Assembly: GCF_007923295.1 (NCBI RefSeq)
Contig: NZ_VOIR01000012.1
Span: 372,001-436,000 of the forward strand
Source: Agrococcus sediminis
GTDB lineage: Bacteria; Actinomycetota; Actinomycetes; Actinomycetales; Microbacteriaceae
Direction: 5' to 3'
Length of the DNA: 64,000 bases
This document shows positions 17,186 through 25,647 of the stretch, one piece after another (the first letter of the stretch is position 1; every line of letters starts with the position of its first letter). The notes under the pieces were generated by a model that was not told the origin of the DNA, did no database searches, and was given only the letters and a program-made list of their open reading frames with translations. The translations under genes and the position numbers were made by a program.

Positions 17186-19132
17186 TCACCTCGACGAGAC
17201 CGTGCCGAAGCGCTGCGCGATCGGCACGAGCAGCGCCGGCCGGGCGGCGATCCAGGCGGCCGCGATCACGAGCAGGGAGCCCGCGAACCAGAGGAACCCG
17301 ATCCAGTCGTCGGCGTCGCGCGCGGCGTACATGTGGTTGAGGTTGCGCAGCGCCCCGGTGGTCAGCACGAGCAGCACGTGCGTGACGATGAAGACCACGA
17401 AGTAGAGCATCACCGGGAAGTGCACGGCCCGCGCCCACGCGATCGGGTAGGCGCGGTCGAGCCGCTCGTTCCCCTTCGGCCACCAGCCGCTCATGCGCAC
17501 GCCCGTGATGATCGCGAGCGGCGCCGCGACGAAGACGGTGGCGAAGTAGGCGAGCTGCTGCAGCGCGTTGTAGGCGACCCAGCCGTCCTCGACGGGCCAG
17601 TCGAGCGTCGCGTACTGCAGCCCGGCCGAGATCGCGTGCGGCACGACCTCCCACGTGGTCGGCACGATGCGCATCCACTGCCCCGTGGCGATGAGCAGCA
17701 CGACGAACACGACGCCGTTCAGCACCCAGAGCACGTCGAGGCTCGTGTGGAGCCACACGGTGAGGGATGCCTTGGTGCCGGTGCGCTTCGAGGTCCAGTA
17801 GGCCTCGGGCTTGCGCTCGGCGCGCACCTGGAGGCCCGAGCGGATGATGAGCACGATGAGCAGCGCGTTCGCGAAGTGCGACCAGCTGAGCCAGGGCGGG
17901 ATGCCGACAGGGGCGCCCTCGGGCAGCGGCGCGGTGCCGTGGTACTGCTCGACGAACGCGGCGATCGGCTCGAGGCCGACGAACCAGCGCGCGATGGCGA
18001 CGAGGATCGTGGCCGCGCCGACGACGGCGAGCGCGACGAGCACGCCGGCGGCGATCCACTGGCGGCGCGTGGCGGGGCGGAGGCCGGGTGCGGCATCCTT
18101 CGCGGGGGTCGTCTCGACTCCGGCGCTGCGCGCCGGGCTCGACGAGCGGGTGGGCTCCTCCGCTGATCGAGGAGCGGCCGCAGGCCGCGTCTCGAGATCA
18201 CCCGGCACACCCTGCGCGGGAGTCGTCTCGACTCCGGCGCTCCGCGCCGGGCTCGACGAGCGGGTGGGCTCCCCCGCTGATCGAGGAGCGGCCGCAGGCC
18301 GCGTCTCGAGATCACTCGGCACACCCTGCGCGGGGGTCGTCTCGACTCCGGCGCTGCGCGCCGGGCTCGACGAGCGGGTGGGCTCCTCCGCTGATCGAGG
18401 AGCGGCCGCAGGCCGCGTCTCGAGATCACCCGTCGCACCCTTGGCGGGAGTCGTCTCGACTCCGGCGCTCCGCGCCGGGCTCGACGAGCGGGTGGGGGCC
18501 GCCGCCGGTGGCGCCGCTTCCTCCGCTGATCGAGGAGCGGCCGCAGGCCGCGTCTCGAGATCACCCGTCGCACCGGGCGCCGGGCTCGCCGCCCGGGCCG
18601 CCGCAGCCGGCCAGGGCTCGCCTCCGGCGACGCGCGGGAGGCCGCGGCGGATCGACGCGGCGCCGTCGAGCGCGGGAGCTGCGGTCCCGGCGGCGACCGC
18701 CGCCGCGGGCCGCGACTCCTCCTCCGCTGATCGAGGAGCGGCCGCAGGCCGCGGCTCGAGATCATCCGGGGCGCCGGGTGCGGGGGTCGTCTCGATACGG
18801 CCGCTCCGCGGCCTACTCGACGAGCGGGGGGCGACGGCATCCGGCCACGGCTCCCCGCCCGGCACCCTCGGGAGCCCACGGCGCATCCCGGTGGCGGGCT
18901 GCTGCCCGGCGACGGGCACGGCGACAGGCGCCTCCGGTACGGATTCGCGGGTGTCGGCATCCGCGACCCGCGCATCGGTACCGGAGATCGGCTCGGCGAC
19001 GGCCACCGGCGGCTCGGCCACCGGCGGCGCGGCCGGCTCCGGCGCGACCGGCGCCACCGCTCCGCCGGGCGGCCAGGGCTCGCCGCCGGGCGCGCGCGGC
19101 AGCCCGCGGCGCACGACGATCGGCTCCGGCAC
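17186..19132 (-). CDS. Membrane cytochrome b (b561/FdnI-like) with long disordered repeat tail, ETF operon
   Basis: 648 aa. The C-terminal ~300 residues are a cytochrome b/b6-type membrane domain with His residues placed as heme ligands: [30 protein letters not shown], and [20 protein letters not shown]. The N-terminal ~340 residues are low complexity. The motif RRGLPRxxGGEPWP occurs three times (near residues 8, 82 and 170). Three near-identical 38-residue repeats of the form [20 protein letters not shown] follow, encoded by DNA of the family's dispersed palindromic repeat. The GTG at 19132 starts two bases after the etfA stop, so it is the third gene of the etf operon. Electron transfer between ETF and the quinone pool is inferred. 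Confidence 0.75.
   Translation of the reverse strand: MPEPIVVRRGLPRAPGGEPWPPGGAVAPVAPEPAAPPVAEPPVAVAEPISGTDARVADADTRESVPEAPVAVPVAGQQPATGMRRGLPRVPGGEPWPDAVAPRSSSRPRSGRIETTPAPGAPDDLEPRPAAAPRSAEEESRPAAAVAAGTAAPALDGAASIRRGLPRVAGGEPWPAAAARAASPAPGATGDLETRPAAAPRSAEEAAPPAAAPTRSSSPARSAGVETTPAKGATGDLETRPAAAPRSAEEPTRSSSPARSAGVETTPAQGVPSDLETRPAAAPRSAGEPTRSSSPARSAGVETTPAQGVPGDLETRPAAAPRSAEEPTRSSSPARSAGVETTPAKDAAPGLRPATRRQWIAAGVLVALAVVGAATILVAIARWFVGLEPIAAFVEQYHGTAPLPEGAPVGIPPWLSWSHFANALLIVLIIRSGLQVRAERKPEAYWTSKRTGTKASLTVWLHTSLDVLWVLNGVVFVVLLIATGQWMRIVPTTWEVVPHAISAGLQYATLDWPVEDGWVAYNALQQLAYFATVFVAAPLAIITGVRMSGWWPKGNERLDRAYPIAWARAVHFPVMLYFVVFIVTHVLLVLTTGALRNLNHMYAARDADDWIGFLWFAGSLLVIAAAWIAARPALLVPIAQRFGTVSSR
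18108..18563. repeat. 114-bp tandem repeats inside the cytochrome b gene
   Basis: Units begin with GTCGTCTCGACTCC at 18108, 18222, 18336 and 18450, exactly 114 bases (38 codons) apart. Each contains a stem around GGCGCTGCGCGCC and the dyad TGATCGAGGAGCGG/CCGCGTCTCGAGATCA. The fourth unit is extended by an in-frame insert. The same family motif occurs singly at 18720-18830 and as intergenic arrays near 28.1 and 30.3 kb. All copies preserve the reading frame. Confidence 0.85.
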
Positions 19133-19134
19133 GC

Positions 19135-20103
19135 TCAGCCCTTCCGCGCCTCGAGGGCGCTGATCAGCTGCGGCACGATCGTGAAGAGGTCGCCCACGAC
19201 GCCGAGGTCGGCGACCTCGAAGATCGGGGCAGACGCATCCTTGTCGATCGCGATGATCGTCTTGGCCGTCTGCATGCCCGCGCGGTGCTGGATCGCGCCG
19301 GAGATGCCCACCGCGAGGTAGAGCTCGGGCGAGACCGACGTGCCGGTCTGCCCCACCTGCAGCGACTGCTCGGCGTAGCCCGCGTCGACCGCGGCGCGCG
19401 AGGCACCCACGGCCGCGCCGAGCGCGTCGGCGAGCTGCTCGACGAGCGCGAACTGCTCCTTCGAGCCGAGCCCGCGGCCGCCCGAGACGACCTTCTTGGC
19501 GCTGCGCAGATCCGGGCGCGACGAGGTCTGCGGCGCCGGCTCGAAGCCCTCGACGACCGCCGCGCGGCGGCCCGACGCCTCCACGGCGAACTCGTGCACG
19601 TCGGGCGTCGCCGCCTCGGCGCGCGCGTCGATCGCGCCGAGGCGCACGGTCGCGACGAGCGGGCCGAAGGTGGCCGCCGAGTCGACGTCGTAGGCGCCGC
19701 CGTAGACCGAGTGCCGCACGACGACGCCCTCGTCGTCGCGCGAGACGCCGACGATGTCGGCCGCGAGCGGCGCGCGAAGGCGCGCGGCGAGGCGACCGGC
19801 GACGTCGCGCCCCTCGATGGTCGCGGGCACGAGCACGGCGTCGGGCTGCACGAGCGCGACCGCCGCCGCCGCCGCGTCGGCCGCGGGCACGCCCAGCTGG
19901 TCGCCGTCCGCGGTCGCCGTGTGCACGGTCGTCGCCCCGAGCGAGGCGGCCTGCTCGGCGAGGCCGGCCAGCGCATCCGCCGGTCCGACGACGACCGCGA
20001 CGGGCGTGCCGATCTCGGAGGCCGCGCCGAGCACCTCGGCGGCGCCGGCGGGGAGGCCGCCGCCGGGCGCGGCGGGCAGCACGGTGAGGATGGGGTGCGT
20101 CAT
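19135..20103 (-). CDS. etfA: Electron transfer flavoprotein alpha subunit
   Basis: 322-aa ETF alpha subunit, FAD-binding electron carrier for acyl-CoA dehydrogenases. The C-terminal FAD domain shows [20 protein letters not shown], then [38 protein letters not shown] and [16 protein letters not shown], all hallmark ETF alpha motifs. The N-terminal domain ends near residue 180. The ATG at 20103 overlaps the etfB stop (ATGA) and the next gene starts two bases after its stop. Together these three genes look like one electron-transfer unit serving the acyl-CoA dehydrogenases encoded at 23.4 and 25.6 kb. Confidence 0.95.
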   Translation of the reverse strand: MTHPILTVLPAAPGGGLPAGAAEVLGAASEIGTPVAVVVGPADALAGLAEQAASLGATTVHTATADGDQLGVPAADAAAAAVALVQPDAVLVPATIEGRDVAGRLAARLRAPLAADIVGVSRDDEGVVVRHSVYGGAYDVDSAATFGPLVATVRLGAIDARAEAATPDVHEFAVEASGRRAAVVEGFEPAPQTSSRPDLRSAKKVVSGGRGLGSKEQFALVEQLADALGAAVGASRAAVDAGYAEQSLQVGQTGTSVSPELYLAVGISGAIQHRAGMQTAKTIIAIDKDASAPIFEVADLGVVGDLFTIVPQLISALEARKG

Positions 20104-20876
20104 GCGAGCCTCCGGTCGGCCAGGAACGCGGCGATGCGCTCGCCGGCGTCGCCCTCGTCGGTGATGATCTCGCCGGCGGCGCGCGGCGGCCGCTCGGCGA
20201 CGGCGGTCATGATCGAGCGCGGCGACGCCGTCTCGTCGGCCTCGACCTCGAGGTCGTCGAGGGTGAGCTGCTCGACCGGCTTCTTCTTGGCGTTCATGAT
20301 GCCGCGCAGCGCCGGGAAGCGCGGGTCGGGCAGCGCCTCGGTGATCGACACGATCGCCGGGAGCGCGGCCTGCGCGACCATCGACCCGCCGTCGGTCGCC
20401 CGGGTGCCGCGCACCGCATCCGCCGTGATCTCGAGCGACTCGAGCCGCGTGATGGCGGGCACGTCGAGCAGCTCGGCGAGCCACGGCACGAGCACGCCGC
20501 CGACGCCGTCGGTGGATGCGTCGCCGGCGATGACGAGGTCGAAGCCGCCTCGGCGCAGGGCCGCGGCGAGCACCTCTGCGGTGCGGCCGAGGTCGGCGCC
20601 CGCGAGCCGCTCGTCGGCGACGTGCACCGCGGAGGCTGCGCCCATCGCGAGCCCCTTGCGGAGCGTGGACTGCGCGGCCTCGGGCGCCATCGTCAGCACG
20701 ACCACCTCGACGTCGGACGCCGACTCGGCGTGCCGCAGCGCCGCCTCGAGGGCGCGCTCGCCGATCTCGTCGAGCACCGTCTCGCTCGCCGCGCGGTCGG
20801 CGAGCCCGGTCTCGAGGCTGAGCACGCGCGGCCCCCAGGTGTCGGGCACGGGCTTCATGAGCACGACGATCTTCAT
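20100..20876 (-). CDS. etfB: Electron transfer flavoprotein beta subunit
   Basis: 258-aa ETF beta subunit. The start MKIVVLMKPVPDTWGPRVLS is typical; the AMP/FAD-associated region holds VVVLTMAPEAAQSTLRKGLAMGA and LVIAGDASTDG, followed by the LPAIVSITEALPDPRFPALRGIMNAKKK signature in parts. It dimerises with EtfA and accepts electrons from acyl-CoA dehydrogenases. AAGGGAT lies upstream of the ATG at 20876. It is the first gene of the operon and is divergent from a MarR regulator gene only ~65 bp away. Confidence 0.95.
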   Translation of the reverse strand: MKIVVLMKPVPDTWGPRVLSLETGLADRAASETVLDEIGERALEAALRHAESASDVEVVVLTMAPEAAQSTLRKGLAMGAASAVHVADERLAGADLGRTAEVLAAALRRGGFDLVIAGDASTDGVGGVLVPWLAELLDVPAITRLESLEITADAVRGTRATDGGSMVAQAALPAIVSITEALPDPRFPALRGIMNAKKKPVEQLTLDDLEVEADETASPRSIMTAVAERPPRAAGEIITDEGDAGERIAAFLADRRLA

Positions 20877-20942
20877 CGCGATCCCTTCGGTGTGTCGGCG
20901 ACTCGCGCCTCGGCTACGGTGATGCTCGACGAGGAGGAGCCC

Positions 20943-21476
20943 TTGGCCAGACCCGCGATGCCGATCGATCCGATCGCCGAGGCGCGCCGCCAGTGGCTCG
21001 CGCACGGGTGGGCGGATGCGGTGCCGGGCATGGTGCTCGTGACCTCGGTGAACCGGGCGCAGCAGCTGCTCGTCGCGCCCGTCGAGTCGACGCTGCGGCC
21101 GTTCGCGCTGTCGTTCGCGCGCTTCGAGGTGCTGCGGCTGCTCGCGTTCACGCGCGACGGGCGGATGCCGATGGGCTCGGCGACCGCGCGCCTGCAGGTG
21201 CACCCGACGAGCGTGACGAGCACGGTCGACCGGCTCGTGCGCGACGGGCTCGTGCGGCGCGAGAAGCACCCGACCGACGGGCGGGCGACGGTGCTGGCGA
21301 TCACGGATGCGGGGCGCGAGCTCGTCGAGCGGGCCACGGAGGCGCTCAACGCGCAGGCGTTCGCCGATGTCGGCCTCGACGAGGCCGACGCGGCCGACCT
21401 GGTGCGCATCATCGCGCGGCTGCGCAAGCGCGCAGGCGACTTCGAGGATCCGCCGGAGCTGCCCGAGCCGCTGTAG
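20943..21476 (+). CDS. MarR family regulator divergent from etfBA
   Basis: 177-aa winged-helix regulator. ATARLQVHPTSVTSTVDRLV is the DNA-recognition segment and KHPTDGRATVLAITDAGREL the wing. The N-terminus EARRQWLAHGW and length suggest the MarR subgroup found next to acyl-CoA metabolism genes in actinobacteria. The TTG at 20943 is preferred because GAGGAGGAG sits 5-6 bases upstream; ATG 20922 is in frame but has no ribosome site. Divergence from etfB over a very short region suggests control of the etf operon and of itself. Confidence 0.83.
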   Translation: MARPAMPIDPIAEARRQWLAHGWADAVPGMVLVTSVNRAQQLLVAPVESTLRPFALSFARFEVLRLLAFTRDGRMPMGSATARLQVHPTSVTSTVDRLVRDGLVRREKHPTDGRATVLAITDAGRELVERATEALNAQAFADVGLDEADAADLVRIIARLRKRAGDFEDPPELPEPL

Positions 21477-21491
21477 CTGAGGGTCTCGCGC

Positions 21492-22283
21492 TCAGCGATG
21501 CCGGAAGCTCGGTTCGCGCTTCTCACGGAACGCCGCCATCCCTTCCTTCTGGTCGGCCGTGTCGAACAGGCCGGTGAAGAGCTCGGCCTCGACGGCGATG
21601 CCCTGCTCGAGCGGCACCTCGAGCGCCGCATCCATCGCCGCCTTCGCGGCGCGCAGGGCCGGCAGCGACTTCGCCGCGATGCCGGCGGCGACCGACTGCG
21701 CCTCGTCGAGCAGCTCGGCCGCGGGCACGACGCGCGAGACGAGGCCGATGCGCTCCGCCTCCTCGGCGCGCACGCGGCGCCCGGTGAGGATGATCTCGGC
21801 CGCCTTCGGGTAGCCGACCGCGCGCACGAGCCGCTGCGTGCCGCCGATGCCGGGGATCACGCCGAGGCTCAGCTCGGGCAGCCCGAAGACGGCGGTGTCG
21901 GCGGCCAGGATGATGTCGCACATGAGCGCGAGCTCGCACCCGCCGCCGAGCGCGTAGCCCGACACCGCGGCGATGACCGGCTTCTGCACGTGCGCGAAGT
22001 CGAGCCACGCCTCGAAGTGCCCGCGCCCATCCGCCCCGCTCTGCCGCATCTCGGCGGCCGACCGGTCGGCCATCTCCTTGATGTCGGCGCCGGCGGCGAA
22101 CGCCTTCTCGGAGCCGCTCACGACGATCGCGCCGACGCCGTCGTCGGCGTCGAGCTCGGTCGCGACCGCCACGAGCTCGCGCATGAGCTGCGCGTTGAGG
22201 GCGTTGAGCGCCTCGGGCCGGTCGAGGTGGATCCAGGCGACGCGATCGCGCCGCTCGACGCGGATGGTCTCGAGCTCGGTCAT
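21492..22283 (-). CDS. Enoyl-CoA hydratase (crotonase family)
   Basis: 263-aa crotonase. The oxyanion-hole motifs are AFAAGADIKEMAD and SGYALGGGCELALMCD; LPELSLGVIPGIGGTQRL carries the catalytic Glu region of true hydratases and the LTGRRVRAEEAERIGLVSRV segment follows. It hydrates 2-enoyl-CoA such as crotonyl- or methacrylyl-CoA in the cytoplasm. AGGAGG precedes the ATG at 22283. That ATG overlaps the stop of the upstream hydrolase gene, so the two are co-translated. Third gene of the operon reading left from 24576. Confidence 0.92.
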   Translation of the reverse strand: MTELETIRVERRDRVAWIHLDRPEALNALNAQLMRELVAVATELDADDGVGAIVVSGSEKAFAAGADIKEMADRSAAEMRQSGADGRGHFEAWLDFAHVQKPVIAAVSGYALGGGCELALMCDIILAADTAVFGLPELSLGVIPGIGGTQRLVRAVGYPKAAEIILTGRRVRAEEAERIGLVSRVVPAAELLDEAQSVAAGIAAKSLPALRAAKAAMDAALEVPLEQGIAVEAELFTGLFDTADQKEGMAAFREKREPSFRHR

Positions 22284-23392
22284 GCGCGCTCCTCCTGCTG
22301 CGATCGGGTGGGCAGTGCCAGGTCGCCCTCGGGCACGGGGGCGAAGCAGGCCTCCACCATCGCAGGCGTGACGCCCGCGAGCGAGGCCGGGCGCCAGCGC
22401 GGCCGGCGATCCTTGTCGACGAGCTGCGCGCGCACGCCCTCGGCGAAGTCGGGCGCGAGCGACACGTGCCGCGAGACGCGGAACTCCTGCACGAGCGCCT
22501 CCTCGAGCGAGCCCATCCGGCGGGCGCGCCGCAGCGCCGCGAGCGTCACCGCGACGGCGAAGGGCGAGCGCTCGGCGATGGTGCCGGCCATCGCGACGCC
22601 CTCGTCGCCGGCGGCGCGCAGCCGCGCGACGATCAGCGCCGGGTCGTCGCCGGCGAAGGCGTGGTCGATGAGCGGCCGGCTCGCCTGGAGCGTGCCGGCG
22701 GGCGGGGCGGTCGCGAGGCGCGCGATGGCGTCGTCCGGATGCGTCGTCTCGAGCAGCGCGAGCAGCTCCGGGAGGCGGTCGTCGGGCACGTGCGCATCCG
22801 AGAGCCCGAGCGCGATCGCGTCGGCGGCGCCGAAGTGGTCGCCGGTGAGCGCCGCGCGGGTGCCGAGCTCGCCGCTGCGGCGCGTGAGCAGCCAGGTGGC
22901 GCCGACGTCGGGCACGAAGCCGATCGTCACCTCGGGGAAGCCGATGCGGGTGCTGCCGGTGGCGACGCGGTGGCTCGCGTGGCCCGAGATGCCGACGCCG
23001 CCGCCGAGCACGATGCCGTGCTGGATCGCGACGACGGGCTTCGGGAAGCGCGCGATCGCGGCGTTCATCGCGTACTCGTCGCGCCAGAAGCGGGCGGCGC
23101 CGCGCCCGCCGTTCGACTGCACGTCGTCGCGGAGGCTCACGACGTCGCCGCCGGCGCAGAGCGCCCGCTCCCCCGCGCCCGTGATCGCCACGCACTCGAC
23201 CTCGTCGTCCGCTGCCAGCGTGCGCAGCGCATCCGCCACGTCCCGCACCATCGCGTGCGTGAGCGCGTTGAGCGCCCGCTGCCGGTCGAGCACGATCACG
23301 CCGAGCGCGCCGCGGCGCTCGACGCGCACGTGCTCGGCGGGCGGCGCGCTCGCGCTCGCGCTCGCGGTCGCACTCAGGGTCGGCTCGGTCAT
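22280..23392 (-). CDS. 3-hydroxyisobutyryl-CoA hydrolase-like crotonase
   Basis: 370-aa crotonase-fold enzyme. Motifs: [35 protein letters not shown], and [20 protein letters not shown]. The C-terminal extension with [19 protein letters not shown] is diagnostic of HIBYL-CoA hydrolases as opposed to hydratases (known for the family). It would release 3-hydroxyisobutyrate in valine degradation. The N-terminus carries a Ser/Ala linker ([15 protein letters not shown]). The start at 23392 overlaps the upstream acyl-CoA dehydrogenase stop by 4 bases. Confidence 0.87.
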   Translation of the reverse strand: MTEPTLSATASASASAPPAEHVRVERRGALGVIVLDRQRALNALTHAMVRDVADALRTLAADDEVECVAITGAGERALCAGGDVVSLRDDVQSNGGRGAARFWRDEYAMNAAIARFPKPVVAIQHGIVLGGGVGISGHASHRVATGSTRIGFPEVTIGFVPDVGATWLLTRRSGELGTRAALTGDHFGAADAIALGLSDAHVPDDRLPELLALLETTHPDDAIARLATAPPAGTLQASRPLIDHAFAGDDPALIVARLRAAGDEGVAMAGTIAERSPFAVAVTLAALRRARRMGSLEEALVQEFRVSRHVSLAPDFAEGVRAQLVDKDRRPRWRPASLAGVTPAMVEACFAPVPEGDLALPTRSQQEERA

Positions 23393-24576
23393 CGCGCCCC
23401 CAGCATGGCGCGGCCGACGATCATGCGCATCATCTCGTTGGTGCCCTCGAGGATGCGGTGCACGCGCAGGTCGCGCACGACGCCCTCGATGCCGTACTCG
23501 TGCAGGTAGCCGTAGCCGCCGTGCAGCTGCAGCGCCTCGTCGGCGACGCGGAAGCCGGCGTCGGTCGCGAACCGCTTGGCCATCGCGCATGCGACCTGCG
23601 CGTCGGGATCCTTCGCGTCGAGCTTCGCCGCGGCCCGCTCGACGAGGGCGCGCCCGGCCTGCAGCTCGGTCTCCATGTCGGCGATCTGGAACTGCACGTG
23701 CTGCCGCGACGCGAGCGGCTGGCCGAACGTCGCGCGGTCCTTGACGTAGGCGATGCTGCGCTCGAGCGCCCACTGCGCGCCGCCGATCGAGCACGCGGCG
23801 ATGCCGAGGCGGCCGCCGTTCAGCCCGCGCATCGCGATGCCGAAGCCGTCGCCCTCCTCGCCGAGCCGGTCGGCCGCGGGCACGCGCACGCCGTCGAGGA
23901 TCACCTGGCGGGTCGGCTGCGCGTTCCAGCCCATCTTGTGCTCGTCGGGGCCGAAGGAGAGGCCGGATGCGTCGCCCGGCACGATGAAGGCGGTCATGCC
24001 GCGCGATCCCTGCCGGTCGGGGTCGCTGCCGCCCGTGCGCGCCATGACGACGTAGACGGCCGACGAGCCCGCGCCCGAGATGAACTGCTTCGTGCCGGTG
24101 AGCACGTAGTCGTCGCCGTCGCGCACGGCCGCGCTGGCGACCGCGGCGGCGTCGGAGCCGGCGCCGGGCTCGGTGAGGCAGTAGCTGGCGAGGTCGTCCA
24201 TCGAGCACAGGCGCGGGAGCCAGCGGCGGCGCTGCTCGTCGGTGCCGAACTCGTCGATCATCCAGGCGACCATGTTGTGGATCGAGAGGTAGGCGGCGAC
24301 GGCCACGTCGCCGCGGGCGAGCTCCTCGTAGATGGCGACGGAGTCGGCACGGGTGAGGCCGGAGCCGCCGACGTCCTCGCCGACGACGATCGCGCCGAGC
24401 CCGAGCGAGCCCGCCTCGCGCAGCGTCTCGACGGGGAACTCCTTGTCGGCGTCGCGCTGGTTGGCGAAGGGCGCGAGGCGGGCCTCGGCGAAGTCGCGCA
24501 CCGCCTCGACGAGCGCGGCGCGCTCCTCTGCGGTGGCCTGGGCGGCCATCGTGCCGGCGGTGCTGATGGCGGACAT
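23389..24576 (-). CDS. Acyl-CoA dehydrogenase (isobutyryl-CoA dehydrogenase-like)
   Basis: 395-aa FAD enzyme, first gene of the leftward operon. Motifs: [59 protein letters not shown] and [20 protein letters not shown]. The catalytic Glu position is within [19 protein letters not shown]. Isobutyryl-CoA is the best guess because the next gene is HIBYL-CoA hydrolase-like. Electrons would go to EtfAB. ATG 24576 is chosen from the family N-terminus; the frame is open to 24615. Its promoter overlaps the 28-bp dyad at 24616-24643. Confidence 0.88.
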   Translation of the reverse strand: MSAISTAGTMAAQATAEERAALVEAVRDFAEARLAPFANQRDADKEFPVETLREAGSLGLGAIVVGEDVGGSGLTRADSVAIYEELARGDVAVAAYLSIHNMVAWMIDEFGTDEQRRRWLPRLCSMDDLASYCLTEPGAGSDAAAVASAAVRDGDDYVLTGTKQFISGAGSSAVYVVMARTGGSDPDRQGSRGMTAFIVPGDASGLSFGPDEHKMGWNAQPTRQVILDGVRVPAADRLGEEGDGFGIAMRGLNGGRLGIAACSIGGAQWALERSIAYVKDRATFGQPLASRQHVQFQIADMETELQAGRALVERAAAKLDAKDPDAQVACAMAKRFATDAGFRVADEALQLHGGYGYLHEYGIEGVVRDLRVHRILEGTNEMMRMIVGRAMLGAR

Positions 24577-24615
24577 GCGCTCACGACCCCTTCGTCGCAT
24601 CCGTTGTGCGTCCAC

Positions 24616-24645
24616 GTAGATAGATGGACGTCCACATATCTACCA
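24616..24645 (-). promoter_or_regulatory. 28-bp palindromic operator and promoter of the acyl-CoA operon
   Basis: GTAGATA-GA-TGGACGTCCA-CA-TATCTAC is a 28-bp near-perfect palindrome (24616-24643) in an AT-richer patch. On the minus strand TGGTAG and TATCTA are 17 bases apart and could be -35/-10, placing the dyad over the spacer, a repressor layout. A TetR-type regulator of acyl-CoA catabolism is inferred; its gene is not obvious nearby. Confidence 0.6.
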
Positions 24646-24693
24646 TCCCGGGCTCACGGCGCGCCAGCGCCGCGACGCCATCTGCCCGCGCAT

Positions 24694-24766
24694 CGTTCGT
24701 CGACCGGCCAGGTGTGGCGCCGGCCGGATAGTCCGGCCGGCCGTGCACTGGGCCGGTTGACGAACG
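24694..24766. repeat. Nested palindromic repeat element, copy 2
   Basis: Outer arms CGTTCGTCGACCGGCC (24694-24709) and GGCCGGTTGACGAACG (24751-24766) pair at 15 of 16 positions. The inner stem GCCGGCCGGA-TAG-TCCGGCCGGC (24719-24741) has 10-bp arms. The inner stem core is the same as in copy 1 at 5291-5307, while the outer arms differ in sequence yet stay paired. Confidence 0.7.
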
Positions 24767-24807
24767 GCGACGAGGAGGCGGCGGGGCGCGACGGACTGCC
24801 CGCGCGG

Positions 24808-24837
24808 TTGAGGAAGAGCGGATGCGGTCGCTACCGT
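24808..24837 (+). promoter_or_regulatory. Candidate promoter of the SDR/acyl-CoA dehydrogenase/thiolase operon
   Basis: TTGAGG (24808-24813) and TACCGT (24832-24837) are separated by 18 bases, 43 bp before the SDR start codon. The rest of the 24577-24879 intergenic stretch holds the leftward operator and the palindromic repeat; nothing else was seen. Confidence 0.4.
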
Positions 24838-24879
24838 CAGGGGCGATGGCGCCGACGGCGGCGCCCGCGAAGGGTGCGC

Positions 24880-25638
24880 ATGGACATCACGGGACAGGTG
24901 GCCCTCGTCACCGGCGGAGCATCGGGGCTCGGCCTCGCGACCACGAAGGCACTGCTCGCGCAGGGCGCGCGCGTCGTGGTGCTCGACCTGGGCGGCACGC
25001 CCGCCGCCGAGGCGGCCGCAGCGATCGAGGGCGTGACCGTGGTCGCCGCCGACGTGCGCGACGAGGCGCAGGTCTCGGCCGCCCTCGACGCCGCCGACGC
25101 GCTCGGCGACCTGCGCGTCGTGGTCAACTGCGCCGGCGTCGGCGACGCCGCGAAGGTGCTCGGCAAGCAGGGGCCGTTCCCGCTGGCCCAGTTCCAGCGG
25201 GTGATCGACATCAACCTCGTCGGCACCTTCAACGTCATCCGCCTCGCCGTCGAGCGGATGGCGCGCACCGAGCCGATCGGCGAGGAGCGGGGCGTGATCG
25301 TGAGCACCGCATCCGTCGCCGCCTTCGACGGCCAGATCGGGCAGGCCGCCTACACCGCGTCGAAGGCGGGCGTCGCCGGCATGACGCTGCCCATCGCGCG
25401 CGAGCTCGCGGCGCTGCGGATCCGCGTCAACACGATCGCCCCGGGCCTGTTCGACACGCCCCTGCTCGCGGCGCTGCCCGAGCCGGCGCGCATCTCGCTG
25501 GGCCAGCAGGTGCCGCACCCGGCCCGGCTCGGCGACCCCGCCGAGTTCGGCCTGCTCGTGACGCAGATCGTCGCGAACCCGATGCTCAACGGCGAGACCA
25601 TCCGGCTCGACGGCGCCATCCGCATGGCGCCGAGATAG
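24880..25638 (+). CDS. SDR 3-hydroxyacyl-CoA dehydrogenase (HSD10-like)
   Basis: 252-aa short-chain dehydrogenase. Cofactor motif [20 protein letters not shown] with Asp in VVLDLGG indicating NAD(H); [12 protein letters not shown] and the catalytic YTASKAG motif; [16 protein letters not shown] and [13 protein letters not shown] at the end. The whole pattern is that of 17beta-HSD type 10/2-methyl-3-hydroxybutyryl-CoA dehydrogenases, which act in isoleucine and short-chain fatty-acid oxidation. GAAGGG precedes the ATG at 24880. First of three rightward genes. Confidence 0.9.
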   Translation: MDITGQVALVTGGASGLGLATTKALLAQGARVVVLDLGGTPAAEAAAAIEGVTVVAADVRDEAQVSAALDAADALGDLRVVVNCAGVGDAAKVLGKQGPFPLAQFQRVIDINLVGTFNVIRLAVERMARTEPIGEERGVIVSTASVAAFDGQIGQAAYTASKAGVAGMTLPIARELAALRIRVNTIAPGLFDTPLLAALPEPARISLGQQVPHPARLGDPAEFGLLVTQIVANPMLNGETIRLDGAIRMAPR

Positions 25639-25647
25639 GAGGATCGG

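Noticed and set aside
18108-18563. Insertion sequence or transposon inside the cytochrome gene
   Set aside because: No transposase and the frame is preserved; the units belong to a dispersed palindromic repeat.
18088-20922. Long open frames on the plus strand opposite etfA and the cytochrome gene
   Set aside because: Arg/Ala-rich high-GC shadows; the minus strand carries the ETF and cytochrome signatures.
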